DNA of 64,000 nt from Mucilaginibacter sp. UR6-11 (GTDB lineage: Bacteria; Bacteroidota; Bacteroidia; Sphingobacteriales; Sphingobacteriaceae), in NCBI RefSeq assembly GCF_020880695.1, contig NZ_JAJIWO010000006.1, positions 1 to 64,000 of the forward strand, in the 5' to 3' direction. Under the pieces are notes generated by a model that worked only from the letters and a program-made list of their open reading frames with translations, was not told where the DNA came from and made no database searches. Positions 34,273-42,366 of the stretch are shown here, one piece after another; within the stretch, counting starts at the first letter, position 1; each line of letters starts with the position of its first letter. Made by a program: the position numbers and the translations under genes.

Positions 34273-34965
34273 TTACTTCCCTATTTGAAACACTGCATTG
34301 ATCTGGAAGCTTAATTTAATTTTTCGTACATCGATATCCGACTCCGGTACCGATCTGACATCACTTGCAGCCATAGTTTTAAACATCATCTGCCTTGGTT
34401 GCGGATAGTTGCTATTGTCTGTTTCTGTAATATTAAGCACCTGGCCCAGGTTTTCACCCAAACCATTTACCAGGTATGCTGCTTTGGCTTTTGCTGTTAA
34501 CAGCGCTTTTAATTTTAATTCGTTTTTCAGCTCGTCAATTTTTGAATAATCATAGCTATCAATATTGGTGCTTTGGATGCCTTTAGGGTCAACCTTGCTT
34601 ATTATCTGGTTAAATTTATTCAGATCATGAAACCGGATACCATATTGTTTCGAAGCCAGAAAATCAGGGTTCTTTTTTTTCTGATAAGTATTATTGTAGG
34701 CCGACAGGTTATTGATCGTGAAATCCTCTTTCGGGATACCGGCATCACGTACGGCCGCCTCTAACTGACTTTCCAGCTGATCTATGGTAATCTTTTTCTT
34801 ACCGTCCAGGTATTCTTGCAGAGATATGGTAACATTGATAATATCAGGTGTCACCTCCTGGTCGGCAATGCCGGTAACTTCAATTTTACGGCGCAGGTCT
34901 ACCCCCTGGGCAAAGGTTGTATAGGTAGCAATAGTTAGTGCGGTTAGGATTAGTAGCTTTTTCAT
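34273..34965 (-). CDS. SIMPL domain (DUF541) periplasmic protein
   Basis: 230 residues from ATG at 34965, the start of a signal peptide (KKLLILTALTIATYTTFAQ). The SIMPL pattern is RKIEVTGIADQEVTPD near the N-terminus and a C-terminal VRKIKLSFQINAVFQIG. E. coli YggE and Brucella BP26 are members; some protect against oxidative stress and form ring oligomers. Alone with its own terminator. Confidence 0.87.
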   Translation of the reverse strand: MKKLLILTALTIATYTTFAQGVDLRRKIEVTGIADQEVTPDIINVTISLQEYLDGKKKITIDQLESQLEAAVRDAGIPKEDFTINNLSAYNNTYQKKKNPDFLASKQYGIRFHDLNKFNQIISKVDPKGIQSTNIDSYDYSKIDELKNELKLKALLTAKAKAAYLVNGLGENLGQVLNITETDNSNYPQPRQMMFKTMAASDVRSVPESDIDVRKIKLSFQINAVFQIGK

Positions 34966-35043
34966 GTATTTATTTTTTGTGATGATTTTGTTGATATAGA
35001 ACAAATAATCCGGTTAAAGTTTAACGGATTTTATAATAATAAG

Positions 35044-35733
35044 CTAAACAGCTTTTGTTAAACGGGTTAAATATTGGCCATGCTCGTCTTCAATTAACAC
35101 TTCCAGGTTAAAACCTGTTTCCAACGCAACCTGTTTTAAGGTTTGCTCGTCAACATAGAGCCAGTTAAACCATTCCGTTTTATTTTTTTTATAACTGTAC
35201 TGATATTGTATTTCGCCATAATAACCCGCTGCGGGCAATTTACCTTCGTACAGGTAAGCGATATCCGACGAGTCGAACAGGATCTGCCCGTCGTCATTTA
35301 ACAATGTTTTAAGATGCAGCAGCAGTTTTTTTAAGCCCGCTATGGTGCCCGCCAAACCAATACCATTCATCAACAACAGCAGGGTATCATATCCCGGCTG
35401 GTTATAAGTAAAGATATCAGCCTCCAGTGTTTTTTTTACGCCGCGCGCTGCCATTACCGCTGCCCCCAGGGGCGAGATATCCATGGCCGTGATATCAAGC
35501 CCCTGCTCCTGTAAGTATAAAGCATGGCTGCCCGCCCCTGCACCGATGTCCAGCACCTTGCCGCGGCATTGCTCCAGGGCCATCCATTCTATATCCGGCA
35601 TATCGTCCTCGCCTCTGAAATAGGTAGCTACCGGCATCTCTTCTTTGGGGCCGTATTTGTTATTTATCCAGAGTTTACTGCCGCGCTGGTTGTGAAAATA
35701 ATCATTTAGCGCCTGGCCCAAAACATCATTCAT
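35044..35733 (-). CDS. Class I SAM-dependent methyltransferase
   Basis: 229 residues. SAM-binding motif I is VLDIGAGAGSHALYLQ (about 56-71), then motif II DITAMDISPLG (about 77-87). No signal peptide. Substrate unknown. Divergent from a lipoprotein gene 163 bp away. Confidence 0.88.
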   Translation of the reverse strand: MNDVLGQALNDYFHNQRGSKLWINNKYGPKEEMPVATYFRGEDDMPDIEWMALEQCRGKVLDIGAGAGSHALYLQEQGLDITAMDISPLGAAVMAARGVKKTLEADIFTYNQPGYDTLLLLMNGIGLAGTIAGLKKLLLHLKTLLNDDGQILFDSSDIAYLYEGKLPAAGYYGEIQYQYSYKKNKTEWFNWLYVDEQTLKQVALETGFNLEVLIEDEHGQYLTRLTKAV

Positions 35734-35895
35734 CTTAAAAACGGTATTTTTTAATTCGCGGCAATTTACTTAAAACATTAGGATGGTATATTACGTTAAA
35801 ATCACAATAACACTCCCCTGTTATATAAGCTTAATTTCAGTTACAAGCTCATTACTATCAATTGTTTAGATGGTTTTGACTAAACCTGATGACCT

Positions 35896-36405
35896 ATGAA
35901 AAAGTCACATTTGTTAATCGCATTTTTGCTGCTGGCTATTTATTCCTGTAAAAAGGATGACACGTCCGGCACAAAATCACAATATGCCAAACTGATAGTT
36001 GGCACCTGGAAATCCTATCAGCAAAATATCCGGGTTTATGATCTTATCACCGACGTCCTTTTAAAAGATTCGACTATTAATTTTACCGGCAGCAATGCGG
36101 ATAAAGCCTCATTTGAAATTTATAATGCCGATGGAAGCGCTTACGTAACCACCCCACCGGCAAAAAAACCGGGCGAAATGATGGCCACTATAGACACTAC
36201 CGGTTATTTAAATTACTCCATTCTGGGCTCAACTTTGTTCTTAAAACAGACGATAGGCGGCACCACAACCAAACCTATTTTAACTTTAACTTCAACAGAA
36301 CTGGAGCTTGAAAATACGTTTACCGGCACGTTAACCGCGAATTGGGGATTAGCCGTAAATACCACTTATAAAATAATACAGGCCACGTATTACCTGAAGC
36401 AATAA
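35896..36405 (+). CDS. Lipoprotein, lipocalin-like
   Basis: 169 residues with a lipobox signal (LLLAIYSCKKDD, Cys at about 18). The YAKLIVGTWKSY motif resembles the lipocalin-like G-x-W strand of Bacteroidota lipoproteins, followed by beta strands. It is probably anchored in the outer membrane facing the periplasm or the outside. Function unknown. Converges on a YqaE-type gene with 1 bp between stops. Confidence 0.8.
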   Translation: MKKSHLLIAFLLLAIYSCKKDDTSGTKSQYAKLIVGTWKSYQQNIRVYDLITDVLLKDSTINFTGSNADKASFEIYNADGSAYVTTPPAKKPGEMMATIDTTGYLNYSILGSTLFLKQTIGGTTTKPILTLTSTELELENTFTGTLTANWGLAVNTTYKIIQATYYLKQ

Positions 36406-36406
36406 A

Positions 36407-36604
36407 TTACCGGCCGCGCTTCATTGCGCGCACCAGCTGCCTGTGTCTTTTTTCAGCATAATAATCATTGGTAACCAATATGGCGTGGATTACGCCGGGG
36501 ATCCAGAAAAACAGGGTCAAAAAGATACTCAATATAAAGGCACCCACCCTGCCGGTGCTGAATACAGCCAGCGGAGGCAACAGCAAACAAAGAAAATAGC
36601 GCAT
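36407..36604 (-). CDS. YqaE/Pmp3 family small membrane protein
   Basis: 65 residues from ATG at 36604. Two membrane helices around PLAVFSTGRVGAFILSIF and the Pmp3 pattern LFFWIPGVIHAILV, then a basic tail KRHRQLVRAMKRGR. The family is linked to membrane potential and salt stress in yeast and bacteria. Confidence 0.87.
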   Translation of the reverse strand: MRYFLCLLLPPLAVFSTGRVGAFILSIFLTLFFWIPGVIHAILVTNDYYAEKRHRQLVRAMKRGR

Positions 36605-36705
36605 AATCACAACATACCTGGTTTAACCTAAATTAGACGCGGCGCGGAGAATATCGTTACAACGAAAGTTGCATTTATCCGGGCAGGCGCCGTCAATAAC
36701 GTTTA

Positions 36706-36936
36706 TCAGGTATTGATTACTTTGCTTTTCCGGCCTATAAACAGGTAGAGCACCGACCCGATAAACGGGGCAAACAATACCACCAGCACCCATATTAACT
36801 TAGCGGTTGAGTCTTTAAAATCAGACCTGATAATATCTATCAGGCAAAACAAACATAATAAAGGGAACGCCAGTATTAAAATAACGACAAGCATTATCTC
36901 TGATGTCGTAAATTCAAAAAATGCTACAATGTTCAT
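36706..36936 (-). CDS. PLDc_N domain small membrane protein
   Basis: 76 residues with two helices: LVVILILAFPLLCLFCLIDI and LIWVLVVLFAPFIGSVLYLF, the phospholipase D-nuclease N-terminal (PLDc_N) pattern ending in a basic GRKSKV. No nuclease domain follows. 102 bp upstream of the Pmp3-like gene on the same strand. Confidence 0.82.
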   Translation of the reverse strand: MNIVAFFEFTTSEIMLVVILILAFPLLCLFCLIDIIRSDFKDSTAKLIWVLVVLFAPFIGSVLYLFIGRKSKVINT

Positions 36937-37013
36937 GGTTTAAGGTTTTGGCTAAATTAATATTTTATCTAAATTTTATCATAAACTTTTATCATTTACT
37001 TGGTAATTACAGA

Positions 37014-37021
37014 TATTTTTG
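37014..37021 (+). promoter_or_regulatory. Candidate -7 box of yjbQ
   Basis: TATTTTTG matches TAnnTTTG and ends 9 nt before the ATG, which gives a very short leader. Confidence 0.4.
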
Positions 37022-37030
37022 TAGGGCACT

Positions 37031-37453
37031 ATGAAAATATATCAACAGCAAATACAGCTTAGCCAACGGCGCAGGGGCTTCCATTTAATAACGGCCGAAG
37101 TTTTACAGGCGCTCCCACAGATCAGGGAAATTAAGGTGGGGATTTGCCAGGTATTTATTCAGCATACATCGGCCTCATTAACGATTAATGAAAATGCCGA
37201 CCCTACCGTCAGAAAAGATTTTGAAATGTATTTCAGTAAAACCGTGCCCGAGAACGACCCCGGTTACCTGCACGATGATGAGGGCCCGGATGATATGCCG
37301 GCGCACCTGAAAGCGGCCTTGCTGGGCAGTTCGGTAACCATACCCATCCGCGACGGCAGGTTTGCGCTGGGGATATGGCAGGGGATTTATTTATGCGAGC
37401 ACCGTAACTATGGCGGCCAGCGCAATTTAATGATTACGGCCTGGGGCGAGTGA
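37031..37453 (+). CDS. yjbQ: YjbQ/UPF0047 family protein
   Basis: 140 residues. HTSASLTINENADP (about 50) and HYDDEG-like HDDEGPDDMPAHLK (about 81) and the final GIWQGIYLCEHR are the family motifs, with conserved His and Glu likely at a metal or phosphate site. Members have been described as secondary thiamine-phosphate synthases in vitro; true role is unsettled. Converges on the GlxA-type gene with 4 bp between. Confidence 0.9.
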   Translation: MKIYQQQIQLSQRRRGFHLITAEVLQALPQIREIKVGICQVFIQHTSASLTINENADPTVRKDFEMYFSKTVPENDPGYLHDDEGPDDMPAHLKAALLGSSVTIPIRDGRFALGIWQGIYLCEHRNYGGQRNLMITAWGE

Positions 37454-37457
37454 GCCG

Positions 37458-38429
37458 CTAACCCATATAAAATTTCTCCCTGTACCCGGTTGGCGTCATG
37501 CCTACCGTTTTCCTGAAGATCTTACGGAAGGCCTTGGGATCGCTGTACCCGGAGTTGATCATGACCTCCGTCATTTGCTGATTGGTTTCTACCAGCAATT
37601 TTTTAGCGGCTTCTATCCTTGTTTTCTGCAAATATTCTATCGGTGTAATACCGGTTACCTGTTTAAAACGCCTGGCTATGTTTCTGCGGCTTCCGGGGAT
37701 CTCTTTTATCAGTTCTTCAATGGTGCCGGTTTTTTGATATGATGTTTCAATGCTTTGCTGCGCCATGCTAACCAGCTCGTCATTATGCGATTGCAGGGGC
37801 GAAAACGTACTGAAATAAGCCTGATGTTCCCTATCCATATCAATCGAGAAAAGTTTAGCTGTACGCACGGCAATATCTTTACCGCAATATTTTTGTAACA
37901 GGTGCAGCATTAAATGAAAGCTTGAGGTTGAGCCGCCGCTGGTATACAATCCTCCGTCGCCGGTAACCACTTTATCGGCCTGCAGCTTTACCGTCGGGAA
38001 AGCGTTGGCAAACTCTTTACACGCATCAACGTGCGTGGTAGCGGTCCGGCCATTTAACAACCCGGTAGCGCCCAGCAAAAATGCGCCGGTACACACGCAG
38101 GCCAGCTCCGCTCCTGCCTGGTACTGCTGTTGTAACCAGGGTATATATTTATGATTTTCACGAATGGCCTGCGCAATATCTGCAGCCCCAAATGCCGGTA
38201 TAAAAACCAGGTTTTGCTTTGGAGCCGGGTAAATAGATTTAACGGGATAGCCATTAAACTCGACACCCTTTTCTTTAGGTAATTCGTCGGCGTTAAACAA
38301 CGAAATATTAAATGCAGGTTCTTTTTTATCATTAATATAAAACCGGTTAACGCTTTCAAAAACGTCTAATATGGCTGCTACACTTAATAGCCTGTACCGA
38401 TCAGTAAGTAATATACCCAGTTGTATCAT
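37458..38429 (-). CDS. GlxA-type AraC family regulator (DJ-1/PfpI plus HTH)
   Basis: 323 residues from ATG at 38429. N-terminal DJ-1/PfpI amidase-like domain (about 1-195) has the nucleophile elbow CVCTGAFLLGATGLL; the C-terminal AraC domain (about 230-323) has IARRFKQVTGITPIEYLQ and YSDPKAFRKIFRKTVGMTP. Regulators of this type usually activate a catabolic operon, which is not evident here. The in-frame TTG 6 codons upstream is a weaker start. Confidence 0.9.
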   Translation of the reverse strand: MIQLGILLTDRYRLLSVAAILDVFESVNRFYINDKKEPAFNISLFNADELPKEKGVEFNGYPVKSIYPAPKQNLVFIPAFGAADIAQAIRENHKYIPWLQQQYQAGAELACVCTGAFLLGATGLLNGRTATTHVDACKEFANAFPTVKLQADKVVTGDGGLYTSGGSTSSFHLMLHLLQKYCGKDIAVRTAKLFSIDMDREHQAYFSTFSPLQSHNDELVSMAQQSIETSYQKTGTIEELIKEIPGSRRNIARRFKQVTGITPIEYLQKTRIEAAKKLLVETNQQMTEVMINSGYSDPKAFRKIFRKTVGMTPTGYREKFYMG

Positions 38430-38557
38430 CTGTTTATTATTTAACAATGGATAAATATAAAAAAATGTCCCGAATACCCCCTAAGGTTGACATTAATACA
38501 CACCATCGCTATTGCAAATAGCATTTATCTTAGCATCACAATAAAACAACAAACACC

Positions 38558-38983
38558 ATGGCAAAGATCAATCCGTATTTAAACTTTTTGGGTAAGACCG
38601 AAGAAGCTTTTAATTTTTACAAATCAGTGTTTGGCGGCGAGTTTTTAACGCTGCAACGCTTTAAAGACACACCGCATGGCGACAAGATGTCGGCAGAAGA
38701 CAAAGAAAAAATAATGCACGTGGCGTTGCCCATCGGCGGAAATATTTTAATGGGCACCGATGCACTGGAAACAATGGGCCAGAGTTTAAAGTTTGGCGAT
38801 AATATCTCTATAGCAATTGATCCGGAAAGTATAGACGAAGCTAACAAGCTGTTTAACGCCCTTGCGGCTGGTGGTAAAGTTATAATGCCCATGGAAAAAA
38901 TGTTTTGGGGCGCATGGTTTGGTATGCTGGTTGATGCATTCGGTGTACAGTGGATGGTAAACTATAACGATAGCCAGCAATAA
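38558..38983 (+). CDS. VOC family protein, PhnB-like
   Basis: 141 residues. MAKINPYLNFLGKTEEAFNFYKSVFGGEF is (in part) the PhnB/3-demethylubiquinone-type start; two beta-alpha-beta-beta-beta repeats follow to WGAWFGMLVDAFGVQWMVNY. A dimeric enzyme or binding protein of unknown substrate. Divergent from the GlxA-type regulator by 128 bp, so it is a possible target of that regulator. Confidence 0.88.
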   Translation: MAKINPYLNFLGKTEEAFNFYKSVFGGEFLTLQRFKDTPHGDKMSAEDKEKIMHVALPIGGNILMGTDALETMGQSLKFGDNISIAIDPESIDEANKLFNALAAGGKVIMPMEKMFWGAWFGMLVDAFGVQWMVNYNDSQQ

Positions 38984-39095
38984 ACCAGCAACGCCTTGCC
39001 ATGGCAAGGCGTCTTAACTAATTTATATGATAATGAATGATTTATTGGCGGCGCGCCCAAATACAGGCGGGCACGGCTTTAGCCGGTTAAAAGTT

Positions 39096-39308
39096 ATGAT
39101 AGTTGAAGTATTTAAAACCAATGTTGATGAAATTAAAATAGCCGAAAAATTAGTTAAACAATTACTTGGCTATTTTCCGGATAGCCTGATTAACTTTGAT
39201 TTGGAGGACTGCGACAAAATTTTAAGAGTTGAGGCGGCGACTATTGTCCCCGAACAAATAATAGCCATATTAAAGTCAAATGGTTATAGCTGTAAGGTGT
39301 TGATATAA
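39096..39308 (+). CDS. Small cytoplasmic protein, HMA-like fold
   Basis: 70 residues from ATG at 39096 (IVEVFKTNVDEIKIAEKLV); an earlier ATG (39027) adds 23 residues of doubtful value. The pattern FKTNV ... LLGYFPDSLINFDLEDCDKILRVEA ... GYSCKVL, read in parts, resembles a metal-chaperone-type beta-alpha-beta fold without CxxC. Function unknown. 34 bp upstream of the MATE gene and probably cotranscribed. Confidence 0.65.
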   Translation: MIVEVFKTNVDEIKIAEKLVKQLLGYFPDSLINFDLEDCDKILRVEAATIVPEQIIAILKSNGYSCKVLI

Positions 39309-39342
39309 CCCCCGGCCCATAGCCATCTTTATAAACCTTATC

Positions 39343-40719
39343 ATGACAATTAAAAGTATCATTTCAGTAGTACGCCAGTCGTTAAACGGCGAAAATCAGG
39401 ATTACACGCAGGGCAGCATACGCAAAGCAGTATTGCTATTAGCTGTACCTATGATATTAGAGTTAAGCCTGGAAAGTGTGTTTGCCCTGGTCGACATGTT
39501 TTTTGTAGGCAAGCTGGGGGAGAATGCTATTGCAAGCGTGGGTTTAACAGAATCTGTAATTACCATAGTTTACTCTATTGCCATTGGGCTAAGCACTGCG
39601 GCCGGTGCAGTGGTGGCACGCCGCATAGGCGAGAAAAATATTGACGGGGCAGCGCATGCCGGGGCGCAGTCGTTAATAATTGCTTTTGTGATCTCGGCTA
39701 TCCTTACCGTTACCGGAATGATATATGCGGGCGATATCCTGGCGTTGATGGGTGCCAGTAAGGACGTAATTGCCAACGGCGCCATTTTTACCCGCATTAT
39801 GTTTGGCGGCAGTTTGGTTATTATACTGATATTTTTGATCAACGGTATTTTTCGTGGCGCCGGCAATGCCGCTATGGCCATGAAGAGCCTGTGGATAGCC
39901 AGTTTTACCAACATCATTCTATGCCCGGTTTTAATTCATTTCTTTGGCTTAAAAGGCGCCGCTATGGCCACGGTAACCGGCCGTACATCGGGTGTGCTTT
40001 ATCAGTGTTATCATTTAATAAAAGGGAACGGCCTGGTGAAGTTTACCGCACTGCATTTTAATTTTGAAGCGCAAGTAATTAAAACTATTATCAACATTGC
40101 CTGGCCCGCCACCTTGCAGTTTATTATTGCCAGCGGCAGCTGGATAGTGGTGGCACGTTTGGTGGCCGAAACCGGCGGTACGGCAGCATCAGCAGGTTAT
40201 CAGGTTGCTATACGTAATGTGGTGTTCTTTATTTTGCCGGCCTGGGGGCTAAGCAATGCGGCGGCTACGCTGGTTGGTCAAAACCTGGGGGCCAAAGAAT
40301 TTGACCGCGCCGAGAAAAGCGTAATGATAACCGCCAGGTACAACGCTATTTTTATGGGCATCGTAATGATTATATTTTTATGTTTTTCTAATCCTATTAT
40401 TCGTGTTTTCACGTCGGACGAAGCAGTTATAAAATTTGGCGTACAGGCTTTGCAAATTTTTGGCTCGGCATATATTTTTTATGGGATAGGAATGGTAATG
40501 ACCCAGGCACTTAACGGAGCGGGCGATACCAAAACACCAACCTGGATAAATTTCATCTGCTTTTGGGTCATTCAAATACCTTTTGCGTGGTATTTATCCA
40601 AACACCTGGACATGAAAGCCACCGGGGCATTTATTTCAATCCCCATTGCAGAAACAATGCTGGCCCTGGCAGCCTGGTATTATTTCAAAAAAGGTAAATG
40701 GAAAGCGGTTAAAGTTTAA
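39343..40719 (+). CDS. MATE family multidrug exporter
   Basis: 458 residues, 12 helices. Two MatE repeats: ILELSLESVFALVDMFFVGKLG begins the first, and LQFIIASGSWIVVARLVAETGG begins the second in an inverted copy; AMAMKSLWIA and GAGDTKTPTWINF are the loop motifs. Sodium- or proton-driven export of cationic drugs. Follows a small HMA-like protein by 34 bp. Confidence 0.93.
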   Translation: MTIKSIISVVRQSLNGENQDYTQGSIRKAVLLLAVPMILELSLESVFALVDMFFVGKLGENAIASVGLTESVITIVYSIAIGLSTAAGAVVARRIGEKNIDGAAHAGAQSLIIAFVISAILTVTGMIYAGDILALMGASKDVIANGAIFTRIMFGGSLVIILIFLINGIFRGAGNAAMAMKSLWIASFTNIILCPVLIHFFGLKGAAMATVTGRTSGVLYQCYHLIKGNGLVKFTALHFNFEAQVIKTIINIAWPATLQFIIASGSWIVVARLVAETGGTAASAGYQVAIRNVVFFILPAWGLSNAAATLVGQNLGAKEFDRAEKSVMITARYNAIFMGIVMIIFLCFSNPIIRVFTSDEAVIKFGVQALQIFGSAYIFYGIGMVMTQALNGAGDTKTPTWINFICFWVIQIPFAWYLSKHLDMKATGAFISIPIAETMLALAAWYYFKKGKWKAVKV

Positions 40720-40745
40720 ATTTAATCTTTGATAAGTGCGATTAT

Positions 40746-40856
40746 TTAACAAATGCACCAAAGCAGGTCAATCGTCAATAAAATCACAACTACCCAATTT
40801 AAAATCACCAGGCCCGCTGGTTTTTCTGGGTAAGGGTCTTTGTCTAAAAATTCCAT
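40746..40856 (-). CDS. Putative 36-residue single-helix protein
   Basis: ATG at 40856, stop TAA at 40746. A polar start (MEFLDKDPYPEKPAG) is followed by one hydrophobic helix (LVILNWVVVILLTIDLLWC). The Pro-x-Pro-like polar head and well-formed helix argue for a gene, but the length alone is weak evidence. It lies antisense to nothing, in the gap between the MATE and DUF1080 genes. Confidence 0.4.
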   Translation of the reverse strand: MEFLDKDPYPEKPAGLVILNWVVVILLTIDLLWCIC

Positions 40857-40867
40857 ATCAGGTTAGT

Positions 40868-40942
40868 TAATCAATAGTGTTACCGGGTTATACGGAAACA
40901 ATTGTTGCCCGGTTATATAATTATTGATTATTTTTTGTTTTT
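40868..40942 (+). terminator. Possible terminator after the MATE gene
   Basis: Outer arms TAATCAATA (40868-40876) and TATTGATTA (40922-40930) enclose a 45-nt loop with direct repeats (CCGGGTTATA, CCCGGTTATA), followed by TTTTTTGTTTTT. About 150 nt after the MATE stop. The long loop makes it uncertain. Otherwise this 336-bp gap holds the 36-residue ORF and the -7 box at 41010. Confidence 0.35.
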
Positions 40943-41009
40943 ATACGGACAGCTGTCAAAATCAACAAATAAGTTACACAAAAAGGGGCTTTGATGACTG
41001 AAAATCTTA

Positions 41010-41017
41010 TAGATTTG
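41010..41017 (+). promoter_or_regulatory. Candidate -7 box of the DUF1080 gene
   Basis: TAGATTTG matches TAnnTTTG, with a TTG at 40991-40993 (spacer 16 nt, shorter than the usual 19-21). It ends 38 nt before the ATG. Confidence 0.35.
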
Positions 41018-41055
41018 ACCTGATCAATTATAAAACAATCACCAAATTAACCAGT

Positions 41056-41838
41056 ATGAAACGTAATCTTATAGTAGCAGCGCTGTTATTCCTGTCGCCG
41101 GTTGTATACGGGCAAACAACATCGGCAACTATTAAACAGGCTAATCTTAGTACGTCAAACCCAACTAACGCCGAGGTTTTTACACCGGTACCTAATGTCG
41201 TTGTTCCGGCAAAAACACCGGGCAACCCACCGTCAGACGCTATTATATTATTTGATGGCAAAAACCTGGACGAATGGGTAAACGCCAGCGATAAATCACC
41301 GGCAAAATGGACGGTTGCTAAAGACGTATTAACTGTAAACAAAGCAACCGGCGACATCGAAACCAAAAGAAAGTTTGGCAGCTACCAGCTACACATCGAA
41401 TGGAAAATCCCTGCCGACATTACCGGTACCGGGCAGGCAAGAGGCAATAGCGGTATATTTCTTTCCGGCAAATATGAGATACAGGTGTTAGACACTTATA
41501 ACAACGATAACAAAACCTACACAAACGGCATGGCCGGCAGCGTATACAGGGAAGCGATACCATTGGCAAACCCTGCAAAAAAAGCGGGGGAATGGAACGT
41601 ATATGATATTGCCTATACCGATCCCGAATTTAATGAAGACGGAACAGTGAAAAATCCGGCCCGGGTTACTATTTTCTTTAACGGTGTCCTGATTCAAAAT
41701 AACGTGGCTATACAAGGCGGTACATCTACAGGCACCAAGCATGTTTATACACCGCATGGCCCTGCACCACTGAGATTACAGGCGCATGGTGATAAAAGCG
41801 CGCCAATCAGCTACAGAAATATCTGGATAAGGGAATAA
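41056..41838 (+). CDS. DUF1080 (3-keto-disaccharide hydrolase-like) secreted protein
   Basis: 260 residues with a signal peptide (RNLIVAALLFLSPVVYGQ). DUF1080 pattern: AIILFDGKNLDEWV (about 75), FGSYQLHIEWKIP (about 112), GNSGIFLSGKYEIQVLDTY (about 137), and YRNIWIRE at the end. The fold is a concanavalin-like beta sandwich; members include 3-keto-glycoside hydrolases and carbohydrate binders. Probably periplasmic. Confidence 0.9.
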   Translation: MKRNLIVAALLFLSPVVYGQTTSATIKQANLSTSNPTNAEVFTPVPNVVVPAKTPGNPPSDAIILFDGKNLDEWVNASDKSPAKWTVAKDVLTVNKATGDIETKRKFGSYQLHIEWKIPADITGTGQARGNSGIFLSGKYEIQVLDTYNNDNKTYTNGMAGSVYREAIPLANPAKKAGEWNVYDIAYTDPEFNEDGTVKNPARVTIFFNGVLIQNNVAIQGGTSTGTKHVYTPHGPAPLRLQAHGDKSAPISYRNIWIRE

Positions 41839-42049
41839 TTCCCGCTAAATAATTACCCCGGTAACCGGATATTTTTTTTGTAACTTATTCAGTTACTGGG
41901 GTATAATTTTTCTTTGTTTTAATTCGCATTTTTTAACATTTTTACGTACAATATTTGCCAGTATACTACGTATTAGATCAAAGTTAAACCACTACTTAAA
42001 CGCTGCTATTTGAAGGAAAACGTACTATTCAACAATTAATCATCACAAC

Positions 42050-42289
42050 ATGAATTATAGAGTTAAGTTAGCCGACGGTACTACGCAGTTAATAGAGATC
42101 ACTACCGGTCATTTTAAAAACTGGCGCGTGTGGAAAGTTAAAATAAACGGAAAAGCAGCCATGCTTTACAAGTTAGGGACCGAGTGGATGCAGCGCAATG
42201 AAGACTATCTCGATATTTATACTTTAAAAGCTATCGGCGAATTTATTGACACCATGCTCTCGCCGCCCGGGCAACCGTCGGTTGCCTGA
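42050..42289 (+). CDS. Small hypothetical protein, 79 residues
   Basis: Cytoplasmic, with two conserved-looking basic/aromatic segments (GHFKNWRVWKVKINGKAAML and YKLGTEWMQRNEDYLDIYTL). No family recognised. Precedes the large T9SS protein, which runs convergently to it. AT-poor codon use like its neighbours suggests a real gene. Confidence 0.6.
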   Translation: MNYRVKLADGTTQLIEITTGHFKNWRVWKVKINGKAAMLYKLGTEWMQRNEDYLDIYTLKAIGEFIDTMLSPPGQPSVA

Positions 42290-42366
42290 CATAAATATCA
42301 AACACGGGTTCCGTATCGCTTTAACATTTGGTACACAAGTGAAGCCTGCTGACGGATTGAGCTTCT

